The notes under the pieces are model-generated. The model worked only from the letters and a program-made list of their open reading frames with translations. It made no database searches and had not been told where the DNA came from. 64,000 bases of DNA from Lysinibacillus sp. FSL W8-0992 (lineage in GTDB: Bacteria; Bacillota; Bacilli; Bacillales_A; Planococcaceae), in contig NZ_JBBOZQ010000001.1 in NCBI RefSeq assembly GCF_038008685.1, positions 4,560,380-4,624,379 of the forward strand, in the 5' to 3' direction. Positions within the stretch are counted from its first letter, which is position 1; each line of letters opens with the position of its first letter. This document shows, one piece after another, positions 28,510-41,636 of the stretch. Made by a program: the position numbers and the translations under genes.

Positions 28510-29614
28510 TTATCCAATTTTAGAACGTAAATATGCATTGATAAATGGATCTAAATCTCCGTCCATTACTGCGCCTACATTCCCTGTTTCTTCACTTGTA
28601 CGGTGATCCTTAACCATAGAGTATGGATGGAATACGTATGAGCGTATTTGAGAGCCCCAGCCAATTTCCTTTTGCTCACCGCGAATTTCATCAAGTTGTG
28701 CTTGCTGCTTATCAATTTCTAATTGATATAATTTCCCTTTTAACATCGTCATTGCTTTTTCACGGTTTTTAATTTGTGAACGCTCTGCCTGACATTGAAC
28801 GACAGTACCAGTTGGAATATGCGTAATACGAACAGCTGAATCCGTTGTATTAATATGCTGACCACCAGCGCCTGTTGCACGGTACGTATCAATTTTTAAA
28901 TCCTCTGTGCGAATGTCTACTTCAATATTGTCATCAAATTCAGGCATGACATCACATGAAACGAATGATGTATGACGACGACCAGAAGAGTCGAACGGTG
29001 AAATACGTACTAAACGGTGTACACCCTTTTCAGCCTGTAAATAACCGTAAGCATTATGTCCTTTAATAGATAAAGTTACGGATTTAATACCCGCTTCATC
29101 ACCTGGAAGATAATCGACTGTTTCTACTTTAAATCCACGTTTTTCAGCCCAACGTGTATACATACGAAGTAACATAGAACCCCAGTCTTGAGACTCTGTA
29201 CCACCAGCACCAGGATGAAGCTCTAAAATGGCATTGTTCTGATCATATGGACCACTTAATAGTAATTGCAATTCAAAATCGCCCATTTTTTGTTGGAACT
29301 CTGCTAGCTCGTTGCCTAGCTCCTCCTGTAATTCTTCATCAGGCTCTTCACGTAATAACTCTAATGTCATATCTAAGTTTTCATGTGTATCTACTAGCTC
29401 TTTATATTCATTAACAATTGCCTTCAAGCCATTACCTTCATTAATGACTACCTGTGCTCCTTGCTGATCGTCCCAGAAGCCTGGTTCTAGCATCATTTCA
29501 TCTAATTCTTGAATACGTGCCTCTTTGTTTTCTAAGTCAAAGAGACCTCCTGAAGTCCGCCAATTTTTTGGCTGTAGTATCTAACGCGTTACGCACATCT
29601 GCTAATTCAATCAT
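28510..29614 (-). CDS. prfB: Peptide chain release factor 2, with programmed +1 frameshift
   Basis: RF2 reads UGA and UAA stop codons. Translation starts at ATG 29612-29614 behind GGAGG, runs 25 codons to an in-frame TGA at 29537-29539, then must shift +1 at CTT TGA C to continue with GAC (29536-29538). An internal Shine-Dalgarno AGGAGG lies three bases before the CTT. The full product is 367 residues and has the SPF-containing loop ([15 protein letters not shown]) and the catalytic GGQ ([14 protein letters not shown]). This is the known autoregulatory frameshift of bacterial prfB, not a defect. Co-ordinates cover both frames. Confidence 0.97.
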
Positions 29615-29735
29615 TGCTAAATCCTCCGAACATATTTAATGGATATTACATGTAAAATCCGTATTATTCTATTATAGCGTTTTTAAAGCGGAAAACATAC
29701 TTTTTTCAATATGCCCTGTCCATGAGACATAAAAA

Positions 29736-29769
29736 ATAGTAGTCCCAAGCGCTTAGCTTATACTACTAT
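29736..29769 (-). terminator. Terminator of the small zinc-ribbon gene
   Basis: ATAGTAGT and ACTACTAT form an 8-bp stem around an 18-nt loop and are followed by six T on the minus strand. The stem begins 27 bases past the small gene's stop. Confidence 0.7.
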
Positions 29770-29796
29770 CTTTTATGATCAAAAATATATTATTCA

Positions 29797-29970
29797 CTAA
29801 TTAAGCTTTCCGAGTAAACTTTTACGAGCTTCGGCGTGAATTTTTTGATCACAATGCTCGCATGTCAATCGTCTATTCCGATTCACTTTATAAAGCTGAT
29901 ATTTCCTAGTTCCTTCTAAAAGCTTAAATTGTCTTTTACAGCAAATACAAATCGTTTCATAATAAATCAT
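29797..29970 (-). CDS. Small YlaI-like zinc-ribbon protein
   Basis: This 57-residue frame starts at ATG 29968-29970 with GAGGGGTG about nine bases upstream. It contains two CxxC pairs, CICC near the N-terminus and CEHC about 30 residues later, separated by a basic stretch, so it looks like a single zinc ribbon. Size and spacing resemble the DUF2197/YlaI group of Bacillales small proteins, which have no known function. It lies between comK paralog 2 and prfB, on their strand, with its own terminator. Confidence rests on the ribosome-binding site, cysteine spacing and terminator. Confidence 0.7.
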   Translation of the reverse strand: MIYYETICICCKRQFKLLEGTRKYQLYKVNRNRRLTCEHCDQKIHAEARKSLLGKLN

Positions 29971-30075
29971 CAAAGACTACACCCCTCTGTATTTATTAAT
30001 TGTATTTTAAAGAAAATAAAATTCTTAAAAGCACTCAATGGATATTCCGTTACATCTGTACAGAAATAACTTTCA

Positions 30076-30633
30076 CTAGCATTCATCCTTTTTCGTTTCA
30101 TCCTCTACCTTAGAACGAATCGCCATTCGTTGAAATACTTTGACTCGATCAAACTGCACTAGTAAATGTTTTGTACGTTTTTCAAGCTTGTATTTTAATA
30201 AAAAAGCCCTCTGAATACGATATTCAAAAGCTTTCGGACTAACATCCACAATAATTTCTTGACCGTTCATAAACACAACCTTCGTTTGCTTTTTACTAAC
30301 AGCAATATAGTCGTCTATATGATGGACAGCAAACCAAATACATTCTGGATGTAACGGTGACTTACTTGGAAACCACAAAATATTAAACCGTTCATGGACA
30401 ACTATGGGATTTTTATTGAGCTTACCTAAAATCATCTTTGATCCATCAAAGGCTCCTCGTAAGCTCGAACCAAAATAGCGGAGATTAAAATCCATTAGTC
30501 TCGTAGGAGATAATTTTGAAATATATTGATAGTCCCTTTCAATTACTCTTGTACATAAATTTCCAAAGGCATCATACTCAGGCATATACAACATTGTTTC
30601 ACTACTCATAATGTCTTCACAATTATAATGCAA
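30076..30633 (-). CDS. comK: ComK-family transcription factor, paralog 2
   Basis: The 185-residue protein matches ComK over its length: GNLCTRVIERDYQYISKLSP, then LMDFNLRYFGSSLRGAFDG (B. subtilis RSCRFFGSSYAGRKAG), NILWFPSKSPLHPECIWFAVHHI and VVFMNGQEIIVDVSP. It differs strongly from paralog 1 at 27059 and is closer to the B. subtilis protein in the FGSS block. The start is TTG at 30631-30633, eight bases after an excellent AAAGGAGGAG; the next ATG has no ribosome-binding site. A weak start codon with a strong ribosome-binding site, plus a leader with short frames, suggests translational control. Confidence 0.88.
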   Translation of the reverse strand: MHYNCEDIMSSETMLYMPEYDAFGNLCTRVIERDYQYISKLSPTRLMDFNLRYFGSSLRGAFDGSKMILGKLNKNPIVVHERFNILWFPSKSPLHPECIWFAVHHIDDYIAVSKKQTKVVFMNGQEIIVDVSPKAFEYRIQRAFLLKYKLEKRTKHLLVQFDRVKVFQRMAIRSKVEDETKKDEC

Positions 30634-30647
30634 TGATTACTCCTCCT

Positions 30648-30780
30648 TTAAATCATATTTATCATGTGAATTAAAAAGGAATGTACATGTTTATGGGTAT
30701 ACTTATGTACTTCCTCGAGCACGTCTGCTAAAACTACATTACTCGAGAATTTAGTCCGACTAACGCATAAATTCACCTCC
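30648..30780 (-). promoter_or_regulatory. comK paralog 2 leader with two-codon ORF and overlapping 42-codon frame
   Basis: A near-perfect GGAGGTG (30774-30780) is followed seven bases later by ATG CGT TAG (30768-30760), a two-codon frame. In another register a 42-codon frame opens at GTG 30774-30776 and closes at TAA 30648-30650, inside the AAAGGAGG that serves comK. The DNA between has CTCGAG twice, some 20 bases apart. The layout is as in leader-peptide or coupling control; no function is proven. The rest of the 30651-30955 gap is AT-rich with no gene and no clear AAAA-N5-TTTT ComK box. Confidence 0.4.
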
Positions 30781-30955
30781 CCTTTTGTCAAAGAAAGTAA
30801 ATTCATATGAAAGTGTCTTACTATTTATTTAAATAATCTGCTATACTCATTACTTTCATTGAACTAAATACCTATTGTTACAATTATTGTATACTTTCAA
30901 TTATCTATTGTCTATTAATTCAGATTTTAGAGCCCGTTTCTTTCTAAGCAAAAAA

Positions 30956-30986
30956 AGACCAACTCAACTTCTCGTTGAATTGATCT
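30956..30986 (-). terminator. secA terminator
   Basis: On the minus strand AGATCAATTCAAC pairs with GTTGAGTTGGTCT (two G-T pairs) around a five-base loop and runs into seven T. It begins 10 bases past the secA stop. Confidence 0.85.
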
Positions 30987-30996
30987 TTTCCCTATT

Positions 30997-33510
30997 TTAT
31001 TGACCTGCACCGTGACAGTTTTTAAATTTCTTTCCACTACCGCATGGACATAAATCATTACGTCCAATATTTTCAGCTTTACGAACAGGTTGTTTTTTCG
31101 GTGCAGGAGAACCATCTTCTTTCGGATTCACAGCCTGACCTTTTGCAACCTCTTCACGTTCTAAGTTACTGCGAATTTCTGCTTTCATCGCATATTTCGC
31201 TACATCCTCACGAATTGAAGCGACCATATCCTCAAACATCGCAAAACCTTCTTGTTGATATTCACGTAGAGGATCATTTTGACCATACGCACGTAAATGG
31301 ATCCCTTGTCGTAATTGATCCATTGCGTCAATATGATCAATCCACTTCGTATCAATTGAACGTAATAAAATAACCTTCTCAAACTCACGCATACGCTCTG
31401 GTGTAAGCTCTTCTTCTTTTTCATCATAGCGTTGGTGTACAGCGTCGGAAATAGTCGCATTAATTTCTTCGGCAGATTTACCTTGGAAGTCCGCCACTTT
31501 TAATGTGCCCTCTTCTAATAGGTTAGCTGCGACAAAGTCCTCAATCGCTTTTAAGTTCCAATCTTTCGGCTGGTCATCTTGTGTGTATAGTCCGACAATA
31601 TTATCGATTGTTTCCTGAATCATCGACTCTACAAGCTCACGCATATTTTCCGTTTCTAAAACGTCATAACGCTCTTTGTAAATAATCTCACGTTGCTGAC
31701 GTAAAACATCATCATATTGTAATAAACGTTTACGTGCATCGAAGTTATTCCCTTCAACACGTTTTTGCGCTGATTCTACCGCTCTTGATACAACTTTCGA
31801 TTGTAATGGTTGAGAGTCATCCATTCCAAGACGCATCATCATAGACTTCATATTGTCAGAGCCAAATCGACGCATTAATTCATCTTCAAGTGACAGGTAG
31901 AATTGCGTAACCCCTGGATTCCCTTGACGTCCTGAACGACCACGTAGCTGATTATCGATACGACGTGATTCATGACGCTCCGTACCAATTACCGCTAAAC
32001 CACCAATTTCTAATACACCTTCACCAGGTTTAATATCGGTACCACGACCAGCCATATTTGTTGCAATCGTAACGGCACCTTTTGAACCTGCATTCGCGAT
32101 AATTTCTGCTTCACGCTCATGGTTTTTCGCATTCAGTACATTATGAGGAATTTTATGTTTATCAAGTAATTGTGAAATAATTTCAGATGTTTCAATTGCA
32201 ACTGTACCAACAAGTACTGGTTGACCAGCCTTATGACGCTCAGCAATATCAGCCGCTACTGCTTTATATTTTCCTTCCATAGAAGCAAAAATTAAATCTG
32301 GGCGGTCATCACGTGCAATTGGCTTATTCGTTGGAATCGCAATAACACTCATGTTGTAAATATTACGGAACTCTTCTTCTTCTGTTTTCGCTGTACCTGT
32401 CATACCCGCAAGCTTTTGGTACATACGGAAATAGTTTTGGAACGTAATTGTTGCCATCGTCATTGATTCGTTTTGAATCTCAACGCCCTCTTTAGCTTCA
32501 ATTGCTTGATGGAGACCATCAGAATAACGGCGTCCCTTCATTAAACGACCAGTAAAGCCGTCAACGATAACAATTTCGCCTTCTTGGACAACATAATCAA
32601 CATCATTATGCATACTCACATGTGCCTTTAACGACTGGTTAATGGCATGATTTAAACGTACATGTGTTAAATCAAACAAATTGTCGATACCGAAAGCTTT
32701 TTCGGCCTTTTCTACACCTGCATCCGTTAATGTAACGCCTTTTGTTGATTCTTCATATGTGTAATCTGTATCAGCACTTAACATGCGTACAAAAGCATTA
32801 GACTGCTTGTACAACTGCGCAGATTTCCCAGCTTGACCCGAAATAATTAATGGTGTACGTGCCTCATCAATTAAAATCGAGTCAACCTCATCGATTACAG
32901 CGTAGTGAAGCGGACGTTGAACACGCTCTTCTTTATAAAGCACCATATTGTCACGTAAATAGTCAAACCCTAATTCATTGTTTGTACTATACGTAATATC
33001 CGCATCATATGCCGCGCGCTTTTCTTCTTTTGATAAGCTGTTTAAGTTTAAACCAACTGAAAGGCCTAAGAAATTATACAGCTCTCCCATCTCAGCAGCG
33101 TCACGACTTGCCAAATATTCATTGACCGTTACAACGTGTACGCCTTTACCAGTAATAGCATTTAAATAAACTGCCATCGTAGCTGTTAACGTTTTACCTT
33201 CACCGGTTTTCATCTCTGAAATATTACCTTCATCAAGTGAAGCCGCACCCATAATTTGCACGCGGAAAGGATACATTCCTAATACACGTTTCGATGCCTC
33301 ACGACTAACTGCAAAAGCTTCAGCACGAATAGAATCTAATTTTTCGCCATCTGCATAACGTTTTTTAAATTCCTCTGTCTTCGCTTGTAGTTGCTCATCT
33401 GAAAGCTGTTCCATTTGAGAAGCTAATCCCTCAACTTGGTCAGCGATTTTTTCTAATTTTTTTAACTCACGTTTATTGAAATCAAATAATTTATTTAATA
33501 GGTTTGCCAT
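30997..33510 (-). CDS. secA: Preprotein translocase ATPase SecA
   Basis: SecA is the motor of the Sec export channel. The 837-residue protein has Walker A ([11 protein letters not shown]), the DEAD-box [14 protein letters not shown], motif GTDIKPG, helicase-like [10 protein letters not shown], and a C-terminal zinc-binding tail ([17 protein letters not shown]). Its length matches Firmicute housekeeping SecA. The start is ATG 33508-33510 with AGGAAGTG upstream. In most Bacillales secA directly follows hpf; here an rRNA operon lies between them, so secA needs its own promoter. A candidate is TTGCAT, 18 bp, TAAAAT at 33576-33547. Confidence 0.98.
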   Translation of the reverse strand: MANLLNKLFDFNKRELKKLEKIADQVEGLASQMEQLSDEQLQAKTEEFKKRYADGEKLDSIRAEAFAVSREASKRVLGMYPFRVQIMGAASLDEGNISEMKTGEGKTLTATMAVYLNAITGKGVHVVTVNEYLASRDAAEMGELYNFLGLSVGLNLNSLSKEEKRAAYDADITYSTNNELGFDYLRDNMVLYKEERVQRPLHYAVIDEVDSILIDEARTPLIISGQAGKSAQLYKQSNAFVRMLSADTDYTYEESTKGVTLTDAGVEKAEKAFGIDNLFDLTHVRLNHAINQSLKAHVSMHNDVDYVVQEGEIVIVDGFTGRLMKGRRYSDGLHQAIEAKEGVEIQNESMTMATITFQNYFRMYQKLAGMTGTAKTEEEEFRNIYNMSVIAIPTNKPIARDDRPDLIFASMEGKYKAVAADIAERHKAGQPVLVGTVAIETSEIISQLLDKHKIPHNVLNAKNHEREAEIIANAGSKGAVTIATNMAGRGTDIKPGEGVLEIGGLAVIGTERHESRRIDNQLRGRSGRQGNPGVTQFYLSLEDELMRRFGSDNMKSMMMRLGMDDSQPLQSKVVSRAVESAQKRVEGNNFDARKRLLQYDDVLRQQREIIYKERYDVLETENMRELVESMIQETIDNIVGLYTQDDQPKDWNLKAIEDFVAANLLEEGTLKVADFQGKSAEEINATISDAVHQRYDEKEEELTPERMREFEKVILLRSIDTKWIDHIDAMDQLRQGIHLRAYGQNDPLREYQQEGFAMFEDMVASIREDVAKYAMKAEIRSNLEREEVAKGQAVNPKEDGSPAPKKQPVRKAENIGRNDLCPCGSGKKFKNCHGAGQ

Positions 33511-33546
33511 GAATATTTTTCACTTCCTATACGAGTCTCAAATTCC

Positions 33547-33628
33547 ATTTTACCATTGTGTAACAGTTTCATGCAAACAGTGTCCTATAGTAAGGAACGA
33601 AACATCGCAAAATAAGTTCATTTTGCGA
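33547..33628 (-). promoter_or_regulatory. Candidate secA promoter and upstream inverted repeat
   Basis: On the minus strand TTGCAT (33571-33576), an 18-bp spacer and TAAAAT (33547-33552) form a plausible sigma-A promoter about 40 bases before secA. Just upstream, TCGCAAAAT (33605-33613) and ATTTTGCGA (33620-33628) form a perfect 9-bp inverted repeat with a six-base centre. It has no T-run and sits where an operator would sit. Confidence 0.45.
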
Positions 33629-33990
33629 CCATTTTCTCCCTTTTATGCGTAAGACAAGGATATTACGAAAGAATAAGGAAAATAATTTAGTTGTTTCTAT
33701 TAATGAACATTTTCCAATGATAAACTCTAAAGATTAATTATGTTCCAGACCCCGAAGCAAAAATCAGCATGTCCCCATCCATGTCAAGATTAAAGAGAAT
33801 TACGTGACAGTTAAACAGGATAAATATTGGTGCTACAGATTTTTAATACTCTTGATGAATTCTATAACTTTTATCAATCTATCTCACGGAGGTTCAAAAC
33901 GATTACCTAATCCATTCAAAATTATCCTCATTAGGAACCCTTACGCTATTAATAACATGGAATACTAGCAATCCTGCTGTTTAAGAAATT
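33629..33990. other. Intergenic DNA between the rRNA terminator and secA
   Basis: This stretch of about 360 bases contains no frame with a ribosome-binding site and start on either strand. A segment around 33760-33840 looks more GC-balanced than its surroundings and could be a decayed element, but nothing identifies it. Confidence 0.4.
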
Positions 33991-34020
33991 AAAAAAAGCC
34001 GAGGATTAAATCCTCGGCTT
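33991..34020 (-). terminator. rRNA operon terminator
   Basis: AAGCCGAGGA and TCCTCGGCTT pair perfectly around a five-base loop and are followed by seven T on the minus strand. It lies about 10 bases past the 5S 3' end. Confidence 0.95.
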
Positions 34021-34030
34021 ACTATTAGTG

Positions 34031-34146
34031 CCTAGCGACGTCCTACTCTCACAGGGGGAAGCCCCCAACTACCATCGGCGCTAAAGAGCTTAACTTCCGT
34101 GTTCGGTATGGGAACGGGTGTGACCTCTTTGCCATCATCACTAGAC
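34031..34146 (-). rRNA. rrf: 5S ribosomal RNA
   Basis: About 116 nt with the expected 5S blocks, including CACACCCGTTCCCAT, CCGAACACGGAAGTTAAG and GAGAGTAGGACG, and terminal helix pairing across the ends. It is the last gene of the rRNA operon. Ends are good to a few bases. Confidence 0.95.
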
Positions 34147-34218
34147 CTTATATTTTGTTGAAAGATTTTGTTCTTTCAAAACTGGATAAACGGTTCATTG
34201 AATGTTTCAAACTTTTTT

Positions 34219-37144
<2,926 letters not shown>

Positions 37145-37379
37145 TAGTTATTAAGCCTAAAAAACTTAATTTAAAAATAAATGTGTTTGTTACAATTTCA
37201 ATGTCGTTTTATCTAGTTTTCAAAGAACAAAGCTACTACCTGTTTCTACTTCTTCGCAGCTTTGCGACGAAAGCGTAGCGACAGGAGCAAGTATATATTG
37301 AAGTATTTCATCGTAATGATGAACCTTCAAAACTGAACGCAAAACGTAATCTTACAAACCCAAGGTTTGTATTCCGAAA

Positions 37380-38942
<1,563 letters not shown>

Positions 38943-39104
38943 GAAATTTGATTAGCTCAAATTGTTTTGCTGGCATCAATTTTGATGTCCAAAATTTTGT
39001 TTCGTTCACTAAACGTAGTTAGCTAGTAAAAACTATATTGATTACGTTTTGCTTGTTCAGTTTTCAAGGTTCATGTTGCACTGCGTTTCAGCAGCAATAA
39101 AATT

Positions 39105-39295
39105 ATTATATCAAAATATCATTGTGTTTGTCAATAACTTTTTTAAAAGTTATTTTCGCTGTCGAAGTGACAGGATTTACAATATACCACGATAACATTT
39201 CATCTGTCAACATTATATTTGATTAATATTTCATTAATACTATTGGTGTTTGACGACAGGATTAAATAATATCATGTTAATTATAGATTAGTCAA
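39105..39295 (-). promoter_or_regulatory. Three tandem rRNA promoters, each with an 18-bp spacer
   Basis: On the minus strand, distal to proximal: TTGACT (39290-39295) with TATTAT (39266-39271), TTGACA (39205-39210) with TATATT (39181-39186), and TTGACA (39129-39134) with TATAAT (39105-39110). All three spacers are 18 bp. The leader below them (38943-39104) contains the GTTCAGTTTTCAAGG-like element that recurs in the spacers, likely a processing or antitermination sequence. The remaining DNA to 39516 shows no gene. Confidence 0.85.
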
Positions 39296-39516
39296 CAAAA
39301 ACTAATAAAAAATTGTTTTTTTATTTTTATACTATAAGTATGAGAAGTTCTTTATTATACCTTTAGATTAAGGAAAGGAAAAACACCGCACTCATTTAGA
39401 TTGAAATGCATTTCATCTAGACTCCGGATATTATGTAAAGCTCCATTATCCTACTTAGCCTCAACACATTAGTTCTACATTTTAAAAGTACAATATACCA
39501 TCCTTTAAATGGGATA

Positions 39517-39544
39517 AAAAAGAACCCTCATAATTGAGGGTTCT
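39517..39544 (-). terminator. hpf terminator
   Basis: AGAACCCTCA and TGAGGGTTCT pair perfectly around a four-base loop and run into TTTTTT on the minus strand, separating hpf from the rRNA promoters downstream. Confidence 0.92.
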
Positions 39545-39555
39545 TAATCATTTAT

Positions 39556-40107
39556 TTAAGTTGTTTCAATTAAGCCGTACTTGCCATCTTTACGTTTGTA
39601 AACAATGTTTGTGCCGTTTGATTCAGCATCAGTGAAAATGTAGAAATCATGGCCTAACATGTTCATCTGTAAAACAGCTTCTTCATGATCCATCGGTTTT
39701 AAATCAAACTGTTTAGTACGTACAATGGAATATTCGTCTTCCTCTGTTACAGTATCAGCTGCAGCTTGCGTTATAGCAAAATAAAGTCCTGCACCTTCAC
39801 GCTCACGGAATTTACGGTTTACTTTTGTTTTATGCTTGCGAATTTGTCGCTCTAATTTATCAACAATTAAGTCGATAGCAGCATACATATCATTATGACG
39901 TTCTTCTGCACGAAGTGTTAAGTTCTTCATTGGAATCGTAACTTCCACTTTTGTTTGCTTGTCATTATAAACCTTTAAATTTACGTTAGCATTGGCGTTA
40001 ACATCTTCGTTAAAATAACGTTCAACTTTTTCGATTTTAGTTTCTACATACTCTCGAATAGCTGGCGTTACCTCAATATTTTCACCACGAATGTTAAAGT
40101 TTAACAT
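39556..40107 (-). CDS. hpf: Ribosome hibernation promoting factor, long form
   Basis: Long-form HPF dimerises 70S ribosomes into 100S particles in stationary phase. The 183-residue protein has the N-terminal HPF fold (NIRGENIEVTPAIREYVETKIEKVERYF) and the C-terminal dimerisation domain (IVRTKQFDLKPMDHEEAVLQMNMLGHDFYIF). ATG at 40105-40107 follows AAAGGAGGAG; an upstream in-frame ATG adds atypical residues. In most Bacillales secA is the next gene, but here the rRNA operon follows. Confidence 0.96.
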   Translation of the reverse strand: MLNFNIRGENIEVTPAIREYVETKIEKVERYFNEDVNANANVNLKVYNDKQTKVEVTIPMKNLTLRAEERHNDMYAAIDLIVDKLERQIRKHKTKVNRKFREREGAGLYFAITQAAADTVTEEDEYSIVRTKQFDLKPMDHEEAVLQMNMLGHDFYIFTDAESNGTNIVYKRKDGKYGLIETT

Positions 40108-40195
40108 GTAAACTCCTCCTTTATGACTGCTATACTTCTTATTTCTACACAAGTGTGTGAAATTCCTCTAAAATAATTCTTTTTTCAATAAAATT

Positions 40196-40579
40196 TTATG
40201 AATTTATTTTTTTCTGTTTTGCTTCAGCCATTTCTTTTTTACGACGTAATTTCAGCTCGTCAACAATCAAATCCTCAATAGCGCCTTGATTATTGAAAAA
40301 TACGCCGTATTGTTTCCCATTACCATGAGGACGGCTCCAAATTACCTCGCCATATACTCGGATTTCTCTTGTATCTAGAACAAAGCGCAAATCAAGAGGA
40401 GAAGGACGTACACCTAAATCAACCTCAGTAAACATCTTTAATCCCCTCGGACTAATATCCAATAAATCAGCCATTGCCGTTTGCGCATGATTCACTTTAC
40501 CATTCTCATATATAGCAAAGGTCATATTAACCGGCTCGTCAAATTTAAAACGAAAGCCTTCTTGACGCTTAAATATCAT
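40196..40579 (-). CDS. PilZ-domain protein
   Basis: The 127-residue protein is a stand-alone PilZ-like beta barrel with the D-x-S-x-x-G motif intact (DISPRGLKM) and an N-terminal arginine pair (RQEGFR). The usual c-di-GMP-binding motif is R-x-x-x-R; here four residues separate the arginines, so binding is plausible but not certain. Its place between the flagellar fliDTS genes and hpf suggests a link to motility. ATG 40577-40579 after GGGGTGGGG is chosen over a start 24 bases upstream. Confidence 0.8.
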   Translation of the reverse strand: MIFKRQEGFRFKFDEPVNMTFAIYENGKVNHAQTAMADLLDISPRGLKMFTEVDLGVRPSPLDLRFVLDTREIRVYGEVIWSRPHGNGKQYGVFFNNQGAIEDLIVDELKLRRKKEMAEAKQKKINS

Positions 40580-40782
40580 TTTCCCCACCCCAATACTTTT
40601 CAAACATTTAGTTAGCTTGATTATGACACGAATACATGATTTTCATCCAGAGGGAATTAGTAACATATTTTACCGTTAAATCACCTAATTTATGACTATA
40701 TGTAAAGTTCCTCTTGTCGATTTTTGTATAATCTTAATAACTTTATCGTTTTTTCATTTGCATAATTTGTCTAATAAACAAA

Positions 40783-40809
40783 AGAGACCATCATCAAGCG
40801 ATGGTCTCT
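40783..40809 (-). terminator. fliS terminator
   Basis: AGAGACCATC pairs with GATGGTCTCT around a seven-base loop and is followed by TTTTG on the minus strand, closing the flaG-fliD-fliT-fliS operon. Confidence 0.85.
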
Positions 40810-40818
40810 AATTTTTTA

Positions 40819-41229
40819 TTAAACATGTCCGTTATTCCCATTACCGAACTGTTGTTGTCGATTAATGCGAATAACTTCTTTCCAAGTATCCCGAAACTCT
40901 GTCACTAAGCCTTCAACTTCTTCGATGATGCTAACATCATTTTGGATATTTGCTTCTACTAAACGATGTTGTATATATTCATATAATTTCATCATTTGTT
41001 TTGAAATCTCAATATCCATGTTTAATGTAGACATCAATTCTGAAATAATTGCTTGTGAGCGTTGAATATTGTAATTTCGCTGTTCAATGTTTCTATCGTT
41101 GATAGCTGATTTAGCTTTAGTTAAAAACTTTAAACAGCCATTATATAACATCAACGTAAGCTCTCCTGGTGAAGCCGTTGTCACACTATTTTGTTTGTAG
41201 GCGTTATAAGCTGCATTTTGCGTTGCCAT
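40819..41229 (-). CDS. fliS: Flagellin export chaperone FliS
   Basis: The 136-residue helical protein has the FliS core (AYNAYKQNSVTTASPGELTLMLYNGCLKFL) and a helical C-terminal half. FliS binds the C-terminus of flagellin, keeps it unfolded and delivers it to the export gate; in B. subtilis it also cooperates with FliW in setting CsrA activity. The start is ATG after AAAGGAGTG. It is the last gene of the flaG-fliD-fliT-fliS run. Confidence 0.95.
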   Translation of the reverse strand: MATQNAAYNAYKQNSVTTASPGELTLMLYNGCLKFLTKAKSAINDRNIEQRNYNIQRSQAIISELMSTLNMDIEISKQMMKLYEYIQHRLVEANIQNDVSIIEEVEGLVTEFRDTWKEVIRINRQQQFGNGNNGHV

Positions 41230-41256
41230 GGAGACACTCCTTTATATAAATAACTG

Positions 41257-41622
41257 CTATTTTTTTCCGTCGTAATAACGACCTTCTAAAGTTCTTAAAC
41301 TTTCATATGGATCTATATATTGTTGTTCATGCTTTTTAGAATTATTTAAATCCTTAATGTCTTCTTTAACAGCATCCATCACTATAGATAATCTTTCCTG
41401 AATACCTTTATCCAGTTCGAATAATGTTTGGTGTGTTTTATTAGTTGCATCATACTTGAAGTTACACTGTTTTATTTGCTCTACTAGTTTTCCGCGGTCA
41501 TCTAAATAATCATTTATTTTGTTAGTATAATCTGTACGTTCTTCACCTGTTGGGATCTGTGTCAAATATTTATATAGTTGAGCAGAAATCTGCAAATAAT
41601 TAGTTAATAATTTATCATCCAT
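41257..41622 (-). CDS. fliT: FliT-like flagellar chaperone
   Basis: The 121-residue, all-helical charged protein lies between fliD and fliS, where FliT is found in Bacillales. FliT proteins are poorly conserved; this one is assigned mainly by position, size and helix content. FliT is the export chaperone of the FliD cap. The ribosome-binding site is GGTGAG seven bases before ATG. Without context the sequence alone would not identify it. Confidence 0.75.
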   Translation of the reverse strand: MDDKLLTNYLQISAQLYKYLTQIPTGEERTDYTNKINDYLDDRGKLVEQIKQCNFKYDATNKTHQTLFELDKGIQERLSIVMDAVKEDIKDLNNSKKHEQQYIDPYESLRTLEGRYYDGKK

Positions 41623-41636
41623 TTATCTCACCAAAG

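Noticed and set aside
28510..29614. prfB as a frameshifted pseudogene
   Set aside because: The AGGAGG-CTT-TGA-C context is the conserved programmed frameshift site of RF2 genes.
33629..33990. Insertion sequence remnant between secA and the 5S gene
   Set aside because: No transposase fragment, terminal inverted repeats or target duplication could be identified by eye.
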